DNA from: Niastella populi
GTDB taxonomy: Bacteria; Bacteroidota; Bacteroidia; Chitinophagales; Chitinophagaceae
NCBI RefSeq assembly: GCF_002078015.1
Contig: NZ_LWBP01000002.1
Coordinates: forward strand, 186,001 to 250,000
Direction: 5' to 3'
Length of the DNA stretch: 64,000 nt
In this document: one piece after another, positions 58,144-64,000 of the stretch
Layout of the letters: every line of letters begins with the position of its first letter
Position numbering within the stretch: the stretch's first letter is position 1
Notes under the pieces: generated by a model
Seen by the model: the letters and a program-made list of their open reading frames with translations, nothing else
What the model was told of the DNA's origin: nothing
The model's database searches: none
Program-made: the position numbers and the translations under genes

Positions 58144-59562
58144 ATGAGTGCACAACAATTTGATTTTGGCATGATTGGCCTCGGCGTTATGGGCAGAAAT
58201 TTTCTGTTGAACATGGCCGACCACGGTTTTAAAGTAATCGGTTTCGACAAAGACAATCAGAAAACCTCGGCCCTTGAATCGGATGCTACCGCAGGTACTA
58301 CGGTAAAAGGCGTTGGTTCGTTACAGGATATGATCAGCCAGCTGGCAGTTCCGCGGAAGATCATGATGCTGGTGCCTGCCGGCAAACCCGTTGACGATGT
58401 CATTGAAAGCCTGCTGCCCCTGGTGCAAAAAGGCGATATCATTATCGACGGTGGGAACAGTCATTTTACCGATACGCTGAGACGTGTTACCTGGCTGCAG
58501 GGCAAAGGCATTCATTTTATGGGTATAGGCGTTTCAGGCGGCGAACAGGGTGCACGTACCGGTCCAAGCATTATGCCCGGCGGCGATCCCGAAGCATATC
58601 CGCATGTACGTCCCATGCTCGAGGCCGTTGCCGCCAAAGTTGATTCAATTCCCTGCGTGGCCCACCTCGGAAAAGGCGCTGCCGGCCACTATGTTAAAAT
58701 GGTGCACAACGGCATAGAGTATGCCATCATGCAACTGATAAGCGAAAGCTACGACCTGCTGCACCGCGGTCTTGGATTGAGCAATGATGAACTGCATACC
58801 GTTTTCGATTCGTGGAATAAAGGAGATCTGCGTTCTTTCCTTATAGAGATCACTGCCGACATATTTTTACAACCCGATGATAAAACGCCTAACCGCCTTG
58901 TTGACATGATCCTCGATAAAGCCGGCGCAAAAGGCACCGGTAAATGGACATCACAGGACGCTATGGACCTGGGCGTTCCCATTCCCACTATCGATATGGC
59001 CGTTACCATGCGTAACCTGTCGGCTTTAAAAAATGAACGGGTTCACGCCTCTACTTTGTACCCTGAAAACAGGAGTTTGATTGGCGTGCCTAAAGAACAA
59101 TTTATTCAACAGGTGCACGACGCCCTGCTGTTTGCCACCATCATCAGTTATGCACAGGGGCTGGCGCAACTGCACAAAGCAAGCACCGAGCTCGATATGC
59201 AGATACCCATGCCGCAGGTTGTAAGCGTTTGGCGCGGCGGCTGTATTATCCGTTCCACCCTGCTCGGTCTTTTTGGAAACGCTTACAAAACGAACCCTCA
59301 GTTGTCGAATTTGTTATTAGATGGCGGTGTTGCCAAAATACTGCAGGAAAAAGCAGCCGGTCTTCGCGCGGTAGCGGCGCTGGCCATTCAGCACAGCATA
59401 CCTGCGGGGGCATTGATGAGCGCACTGAGCTATTTCGAAACCTACAGAAGCAATCAATTACCTATTAACCTGCTGCAGGCGCAACGCGATTATTTTGGCG
59501 CACATACCTATCAGCGTATCGACCAGGAAGGCAGTTTCCATACATCCTGGGGTAAGAAATAA
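58144..59562 (+). CDS. gnd: 6-phosphogluconate dehydrogenase, decarboxylating
   Basis: 472 residues from ATG 58144 (MSAQQFDFGMIGLGVMGRNF); a TTG 7 codons earlier is in frame. Converts 6-phosphogluconate and NADP+ to ribulose 5-phosphate, CO2 and NADPH. The cofactor motif is GLGVMG (about 12-17); the substrate region is DGGNSHFTDTLRR and GVSGGEQGARTGPSIMPGG, with the catalytic Lys in HYVKMVHNGIEYAIMQ. The C-terminal helical domain is complete. It heads the oxidative pentose phosphate operon and is followed by zwf after 52 bp. Confidence 0.97.
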   Translation: MSAQQFDFGMIGLGVMGRNFLLNMADHGFKVIGFDKDNQKTSALESDATAGTTVKGVGSLQDMISQLAVPRKIMMLVPAGKPVDDVIESLLPLVQKGDIIIDGGNSHFTDTLRRVTWLQGKGIHFMGIGVSGGEQGARTGPSIMPGGDPEAYPHVRPMLEAVAAKVDSIPCVAHLGKGAAGHYVKMVHNGIEYAIMQLISESYDLLHRGLGLSNDELHTVFDSWNKGDLRSFLIEITADIFLQPDDKTPNRLVDMILDKAGAKGTGKWTSQDAMDLGVPIPTIDMAVTMRNLSALKNERVHASTLYPENRSLIGVPKEQFIQQVHDALLFATIISYAQGLAQLHKASTELDMQIPMPQVVSVWRGGCIIRSTLLGLFGNAYKTNPQLSNLLLDGGVAKILQEKAAGLRAVAALAIQHSIPAGALMSALSYFETYRSNQLPINLLQAQRDYFGAHTYQRIDQEGSFHTSWGKK

Positions 59563-59614
59563 CGATCGTTAAAGCAGACAGGAGCTAATAAGAAAAGATA
59601 TTTCAATTCAGCAT

Positions 59615-61144
59615 ATGACAAACCATAAATGCCCGCCGGCCTCATTGCTATTTATCTTTGGTGGCAGTGGCGATTTGAACCAGCGTAAACTTTCACCCGC
59701 TTTATATAACCTGTTCATCGATAACTGGATGCCCGAAAAGTTCCATATTGTGGGCATCGGCAGAACGGCTTATTCCGATGACAGTTTCAGAAAACATTTA
59801 CACGACGGCATTCAGCAGTTCTCGCGCCGTAAAGACGATCAGAACGGCAAATGGCAGGAATTTTCAAAAAACCTCACCTACCTGCAAATGGATGCCGGCA
59901 ATGAAGCCGATTACCAGAAAATTGCCGACATCGTAAAACAAAAAGAACAGGAGTTTGGCGAACACCCCAATGTTATCTTCTACATGTCTGTAGCCCCGCA
60001 CCTGGTACCCCAAATTGCCAGCAAACTGGGCGCTTTAAATATTTGTCACGATACCAAATGCACCCGCATAGTGGTTGAAAAACCATTCGGTCATGATCTT
60101 AAAAGCGCTCATGAACTGAACGGTTTACTTACCTCCATGTTCGATGAAACACAGATCTACCGCATAGATCACTACCTCGGTAAAGAAACCGTTCAAAACA
60201 TTCTTGCGTTGCGTTTTGCCAATGCGCTGTTTGAACCGATCTGGAACCGGAACTACATTGACCATATTCAAATTACCGCTGCCGAAACCGTTGGCCTTGA
60301 AAACCGCGGCGATTATTACGAACGCTCCGGGGCGCTGCGCGATATGGTGCAGAACCACATTCTGCAATTGTTGTGCATGATAGCCATGGAAGCGCCGGTT
60401 TCATTCGACGCCAACGAGATCAGAAATAAAAAAGTAGATGTATTGAACGCCATTCGCAAATACAGCAAAGAAGAGGTGCATAAGTATGCAGTACGCGGAC
60501 AGTATTCCGATGGCTGGATGCAGGGCAAAAAAGTTCCCGGCTATCGCAATGAAGGCAAGGTGAACCCCGGCTCGCCCACCGATACGTTTGCAGCAGTAAA
60601 ATTTTATATCGACAACTGGCGCTGGCAGGATGTTCCTTTTTATGTACGCACCGGTAAACGCCTGCATGAAAAATCAACCATCATTACCATTCAGTTCAAA
60701 CCGGCGCCCAACTATGCCTTCCCGCAGGAAGCGGCACTTACCTGGAGGCCCAACAGGCTTACCATCAGCATTCAGCCCGAAATGGATATCCGCTTACGCT
60801 TCCAGGCAAAACGCCCCGGACAAACCGTAACGCTGAACCCGGTTGATATGATCTTCAATTATAAAGACACTTACGGCGACGATGATCCCGAAGCATATGA
60901 AACCCTGTTGCTCGATGTAATGGAAGGCAACGCTACGTTATTCATGCGCAGCGACCAGGTTGAAGCTGCATGGAAAGTGGTAATGCCCATTCAGGAAGCA
61001 TGGGAAACCCGGCCGCCGGTTGATTTCCCTAACTATGCACCCGATAGCTGGGGCCCTGAAGATGCAGAAGCGCTTATTGCCCGCGATGGCCGCAACTGGA
61101 TCACATTGCCGGCGGCTCACCAGGGAGTACAGGCAGGTCATTAA
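59615..61144 (+). CDS. zwf: Glucose-6-phosphate 1-dehydrogenase
   Basis: 509 residues. First enzyme of the oxidative pentose phosphate pathway: glucose 6-phosphate plus NAD(P)+ to 6-phosphogluconolactone. Rossmann start LFIFGGSGDLNQRKLSPALYNL (about 11-32), EKPFGHDLKSA (about 151-161), and the active-site signature IYRIDHYLGKETVQNI (about 181-196; catalytic His follows in DMVQNHILQLL). The middle gene of gnd-zwf-pgl. The 100-bp gap to pgl is filled by a heptamer array. Confidence 0.97.
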   Translation: MTNHKCPPASLLFIFGGSGDLNQRKLSPALYNLFIDNWMPEKFHIVGIGRTAYSDDSFRKHLHDGIQQFSRRKDDQNGKWQEFSKNLTYLQMDAGNEADYQKIADIVKQKEQEFGEHPNVIFYMSVAPHLVPQIASKLGALNICHDTKCTRIVVEKPFGHDLKSAHELNGLLTSMFDETQIYRIDHYLGKETVQNILALRFANALFEPIWNRNYIDHIQITAAETVGLENRGDYYERSGALRDMVQNHILQLLCMIAMEAPVSFDANEIRNKKVDVLNAIRKYSKEEVHKYAVRGQYSDGWMQGKKVPGYRNEGKVNPGSPTDTFAAVKFYIDNWRWQDVPFYVRTGKRLHEKSTIITIQFKPAPNYAFPQEAALTWRPNRLTISIQPEMDIRLRFQAKRPGQTVTLNPVDMIFNYKDTYGDDDPEAYETLLLDVMEGNATLFMRSDQVEAAWKVVMPIQEAWETRPPVDFPNYAPDSWGPEDAEALIARDGRNWITLPAAHQGVQAGH

Positions 61145-61157
61145 AACATTGTTTCAA

Positions 61158-61236
61158 GGTACAGGTCTCAGGTTACCGGGTTGTTTTAGGTGCATTTCCT
61201 TGTAACCTGAAACCTGTAACCTGAAACCTAAACACA
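61158..61236. repeat. Heptamer array (AACCTGN / AGGTTNC), inverted arms, in the operon
   Basis: Left arm: CAGGTCT CAGGTTA CCGGGTT. Right arm: GTAACCT GAAACCT GTAACCT GAAACCT, a perfect 7-bp register over four units. TCAGGTTAC in the left arm has an exact complement in the right. It lies between zwf and pgl, starting 14 bp after the zwf stop and ending 9 bp before the pgl ATG. Confidence 0.8.
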
Positions 61237-61244
61237 GAATCGAT

Positions 61245-61970
61245 ATGCTTCATATATACAAAAGTACTGACCAACTTAGCCATGCCCTTGCAGAATGGAT
61301 TACCCAGGCCATTGAAACCACCCTGCAAAAACAGGATCGTTTTACCTGGGTAGTAACAGGCGGTAATTCGCCCAAACAACTGTACGAACTGCTGGCCGCT
61401 TCGCCTTACCGTGAGCGTATAAACTGGAGCAAACTGCATATTTTCTGGGGCGATGAACGTGCAGTTCCATTCGACGATAGCCGCAACAACGCAAAAATGG
61501 CCTTTGAGCATTTGCTCAGTAAAGTGCCGGTTGTTCTCGAGCAGGTACATATAATGAACACTACCCTTTCGCCCAACGATTCAGCCAAAGCCTACGAAGC
61601 TATATTACATCGCTACTTCGGCAATGAAGGCGCCAGCTTCGACCTGGTGTTGAACGGCATGGGCGACGATGGCCATACTTTATCACTGTTCCCTCATACC
61701 CCGGTCATTCACGAAAAACAAGCCTGGGTCAGCTCCTTCTACCTCGAGCCCCAACAGATGCACCGCATCACCTTAACCGCCCCCATAGTGAACCGGGCTG
61801 CAAAAGTGGCCTTTCTCACTTTTGGCGCCAACAAAGCCAATGCCTTGTTTGAAGTTTTAAAAGGCGCCCGCAATATTGACCAATACCCATCGCAGATCAT
61901 TCAGCCGGCCAGCGGCGAACTGCACTGGTTTGTTGATGAAGCGGCCGCCAGCCTGGTAAAACAACCGTAG
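61245..61970 (+). CDS. pgl: 6-phosphogluconolactonase
   Basis: 241 residues, SugarP_isomerase/NagB-like fold. Hydrolyses 6-phosphogluconolactone to 6-phosphogluconate, linking zwf and gnd products. Visible motifs: TWVVTGGNSPKQLYELL (about 27-43), HIFWGDERAVPFDDSRNN (about 65-82), and LNGMGDDGHTLSLFPHTP (about 136-153). The last gene of the operon; a 329-bp gap follows with an inverted repeat. The array between zwf and pgl may modulate its relative expression. Confidence 0.95.
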   Translation: MLHIYKSTDQLSHALAEWITQAIETTLQKQDRFTWVVTGGNSPKQLYELLAASPYRERINWSKLHIFWGDERAVPFDDSRNNAKMAFEHLLSKVPVVLEQVHIMNTTLSPNDSAKAYEAILHRYFGNEGASFDLVLNGMGDDGHTLSLFPHTPVIHEKQAWVSSFYLEPQQMHRITLTAPIVNRAAKVAFLTFGANKANALFEVLKGARNIDQYPSQIIQPASGELHWFVDEAAASLVKQP

Positions 61971-62299
61971 TTGTTTTTTTCCCAAATCATACTTTTCTGC
62001 TAATCAAATCAATAGACTTAGTTTTTAAAGTGGCTCAATAATTAATGAAATTTTTATCCTGACTGGACAAAAATTTACCTCTTTCTGCATAGGGGAAAAT
62101 GCAGAAAGGCTGTTATTATAAGTAGTTATTGAGATGTTAACACCCACCAGCGTTTCCCCAAAGCGTACATACAAAAACTTGCCAGGAACACACTTGCAGG
62201 CCGGCTGTTTATTGCAATATACTTTCCTGCTTTCATCCCGCATACTATCGGCTGTTTATGCTTCATTCCCGATCGTTGATCCTCAAAATCAATTGAAGC
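61971..62299. other. Gap after pgl with a 10-bp inverted repeat
   Basis: No gene. CTTTCTGCAT (62081-62090) and ATGCAGAAAG (62099-62108) are perfect reverse complements around AGGGGAAA; no T-run follows, so an operator or RNA hairpin is as likely as a terminator. Otherwise unremarkable AT-rich sequence. Confidence 0.5.
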
Positions 62300-63256
62300 A
62301 TGGCTAAGCTGGTTTCCATAGTAGTTCCGGTTCATAACGAAAAAGATAATGTGACCGTAATGGCAAAAGCCATCAAGCGCACGTTTGCAGGTTTGCCTTA
62401 TCGTTACCATCTCGTTTTTATCGATGACGGAAGCACCGATTTAACGTTACACGAAATAAAGAAACTGGCCCTGCAGGATGAACATATCAGGTTTATTTCA
62501 TTTTCACGGAACTTCGGTCACCAGGCCGCGCTCAAAGCCGGGCTCGATAAAGCAGAGGGCGATTGCGTGATCTCGATGGATGGCGATTTGCAACATCCGC
62601 CTCAATTGATACCGCAATTGCTTGAGAAATGGGAAGAAGGCTACGACATGGTTTACACGGTTCGTAAAGAAGATAAAAACCTGCCATTCACAAAAAGAGT
62701 GACATCCAATCTTTTTTACCGGCTCATCAACTGGCTCAGTGATATCAAAATTGAAAAAGGCACTGCTGATTTCAGGTTGATGAACCGCAACGTTGTGGAT
62801 GTGTTGCGTAATTTGCAGGAGTTCGAGCCTTTTTTCAGAGGGCTGGTAAAATGGGCGGGCTTCAAACAAACGCCGGTTGAATACGACCCCGATCAGCGCA
62901 AATCGGGCGCCACAAAATATACATCAAAAAGGATGATAAGGTTTGCCCTGCAGGGCATTACCTCTTTCAGCATCAGGCCGTTGTATGCAGCCACGTATAT
63001 TGGTTTTTCGTTTGCCGCCCTGTCGGTATTATACTTCCCTTACGCGTTATACAGTTATTATTTCGGGTATACGATTTCCGGTTGGACCTCTGTAATTGTT
63101 ACCATCGTGTTCTTTGGCGGCCTGCAGCTGATGATCCTCGGCATCATTGGCATTTACCTTGGCAAGCTGTTCATGCAGAACAAACACCGACCTATTTACA
63201 TTGTTAAAGAATCAAATATTCATGAGCCGTCAGCGATACATATTAATGAGTTTTGA
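62300..63256 (+). CDS. DPM1-like glycosyltransferase family 2 membrane protein
   Basis: 318 residues. GT2 catalytic domain about 1-230 with LVSIVVPVHNEKDNVTVM, IDDGSTDLTLHE, SRNFGHQAALKAGLDKAEGD and the DxD-type DGDLQHPPQ (about 93-101). Two C-terminal transmembrane helices (about 235-258 and 265-292) complete the polyprenyl-phosphate glycosyltransferase architecture (ArnC/GtrB-like). It would load a sugar onto undecaprenyl phosphate at the inner membrane. It overlaps the polysaccharide deacetylase gene by up to 35 bp, so the two are coupled. Confidence 0.92.
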   Translation: MAKLVSIVVPVHNEKDNVTVMAKAIKRTFAGLPYRYHLVFIDDGSTDLTLHEIKKLALQDEHIRFISFSRNFGHQAALKAGLDKAEGDCVISMDGDLQHPPQLIPQLLEKWEEGYDMVYTVRKEDKNLPFTKRVTSNLFYRLINWLSDIKIEKGTADFRLMNRNVVDVLRNLQEFEPFFRGLVKWAGFKQTPVEYDPDQRKSGATKYTSKRMIRFALQGITSFSIRPLYAATYIGFSFAALSVLYFPYALYSYYFGYTISGWTSVIVTIVFFGGLQLMILGIIGIYLGKLFMQNKHRPIYIVKESNIHEPSAIHINEF

Positions 63257-64000
63257 TGTAGAAGAATTTGATATGCCGTTAGAGTATGATCAAACGCTTA
63301 CCGTTTACGAACAAATGGAAACCGGTTTCAAGGGGCTGGAGGCCACGATGTCGGTTATAAACGGCAGTGATGCACTATGTACGTTCTTTACCACGGCACA
63401 TTTTGCCAACTGGTATCCCGACAGCATCAGACAAATATCGCGCAGGCATGAAATTGCGTCCCATACCTTCTTTCATACCCAATATAAAACGGCCGATCTT
63501 TTACAAAGCAGGCTCGAGCTTGAAAACATAACCGCGCAACCCGTGTATGGGTTGAGAATGCCGCGTTTGAAGAAAGTGCCTATGCAGGATGTCATTCAGG
63601 CTGGTTATAGTTACGATTCATCTATAAACCCAACATGGATCCCGGGGCGGTACAACGATCTTTCCCTGCCGCGCACTATGTATTATGATGAAAATATGCT
63701 GCGGGTGCCCGCATCGGTTAGTCCGGGCCTGCGCATACCGCTGTTCTGGCTGGCCTTTAAGAATATGCCTTACAGCCTTTTCAAATACCTGTGTATACAA
63801 ACGCTGAAAAAAGACGGGTACCTGTGCCTGTATTTTCACCCCTGGGAGTTCACCGATATCTGGGAATTCAAAATACCGGGGTATGCAAAAAGATGGTCGG
63901 GCGAGAAATTACAACAGCGCCTGCACCGGCTTATAAAAGACCTGAAAACAGAAGGTGATTTTACCACTATGTGGCAAATGGTTTCAGCCGCCAAACCTCC
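63222..64000 (+). CDS. Polysaccharide deacetylase family protein (C-terminus beyond window)
   Basis: 259 complete codons up to the right edge, read directly from the sequence. NodB-fold signatures: RYILMSFDVEEFD (about 6-18) with the first catalytic/metal Asp, HEIASHTFFHTQY with the His-x-x-x-His pair (about 84-88), GLRMPRLKK, and LYFHPWEF near 222-229. It removes N- or O-acetyl groups from polysaccharide or deacetylates a lipid-linked sugar. ATG 63222 keeps the first beta strand; ATG 63246 is an alternative. Paired with the DPM1-like transferase, as in ArnC-ArnD-type modules. Confidence 0.85.
   Translation, partial: MSRQRYILMSFDVEEFDMPLEYDQTLTVYEQMETGFKGLEATMSVINGSDALCTFFTTAHFANWYPDSIRQISRRHEIASHTFFHTQYKTADLLQSRLELENITAQPVYGLRMPRLKKVPMQDVIQAGYSYDSSINPTWIPGRYNDLSLPRTMYYDENMLRVPASVSPGLRIPLFWLAFKNMPYSLFKYLCIQTLKKDGYLCLYFHPWEFTDIWEFKIPGYAKRWSGEKLQQRLHRLIKDLKTEGDFTTMWQMVSAAKP

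Noticed and set aside
2540-61236. REP/RAYT or MITE interpretation of the arrays
   Set aside because: No RAYT or transposase gene, no conserved core, and no clear target duplications; the interiors are periodic 7/8-bp words.
1-64000. tRNA, rRNA and insertion sequences
   Set aside because: Scanned by eye for T-loop-like GTTCGAATCC sequences, rRNA blocks and transposase motifs; none found.

Overview
This window is chromosomal DNA of a Bacteroidota bacterium, most likely in the Chitinophagaceae (Niastella/Chitinophaga-like). The evidence is the gene families (split YeeE/YedE, CstB-like MBL-rhodanese, DUF5009, DUF2905, PEGA-like secreted proteins, coaX-lptC linkage), promoters of the Bacteroidota type (a -33 TTTG and a -7 TAnnTTTG), scarce Shine-Dalgarno sites, and moderate GC. 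I count 59 protein genes, two of them cut by the window edges. I see no rRNA, tRNA, CRISPR array, phage or insertion sequence.

Layout. 1-2.5 kb: a GH9 glycosidase (partial) and a class-A beta-lactamase-fold hydrolase. 2.7-7.4 kb: a fumarylacetoacetate-hydrolase-family protein, a flavin reductase, lysS and an SDR. 8.1-12.9 kb: a TetR-TolC-HlyD-EmrB efflux operon with a readable promoter/operator. 13-14.5 kb: a gene-free region with a probable structured RNA. 14.5-17.8 kb: an aldo/keto reductase, lptC, coaX and a LON-domain protein. 17.9-22.2 kb: four glycosyltransferases around meaB. 22.4-28 kb: a small membrane protein, typA, a DUF5009 membrane protein, DUF2905 and an alpha/beta hydrolase. 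27.9-31.4 kb: small secreted proteins in paralogous pairs. 31.7-36 kb: a lipid kinase, a patatin-like membrane phospholipase and ctaA. 36.2-43.5 kb: a sulfur island. 43.6-57.6 kb: rnhB, GNAT, a threonylcarbamoyl-AMP synthase-family protein, a JmjC-like cupin, an orphan korB, an S9 peptidase, an outer-membrane barrel, an M23 peptidase, YccF, MFS, DUF72, an HATPase-like orphan, an RRM protein and a cytochrome c. 58.1-62 kb: the oxidative pentose phosphate operon gnd-zwf-pgl. 62.3-64 kb: a DPM1-like glycosyltransferase and a polysaccharide deacetylase (partial).

Sulfur island. All genes are on the minus strand: a Crp/Fnr regulator, a TauE/SafE permease, a CstB-like MBL/pseudo-rhodanese/rhodanese enzyme, two half-size YeeE/YedE permeases, a Tat-exported DsrE-like protein, a TsdA-like dihaem cytochrome and a Sec-exported DsrE protein, followed by ctaA. 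This reads as uptake, periplasmic relay and oxidation of thiosulfate or sulfane sulfur under a Crp-type regulator. Crp-like TGA-N6-TCA sites lie upstream of two of the genes, one pair spaced exactly 21 bp.

The most unusual signal is not a gene. Many intergenic gaps are filled by degenerate tandem repeats with a strict 7-bp or 8-bp period, usually as two arms in inverted orientation that could pair as a long stem-loop. Different gaps use different words (GC-ending heptamers, TTACCGG, AACCTG, TTTCACG, GTTGACNN, ATTATCAC), but the same words recur kilobases apart. Many arrays begin within about 25 bp of a stop codon, three supply the stop codon itself, and four share an AATACAGC boundary. One gap in the sulfur island holds nine units of a 21-bp (3 x 7) repeat. 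I know of no description of this in Bacteroidota; the closest analogue I know is the STRR heptamers of heterocystous cyanobacteria.
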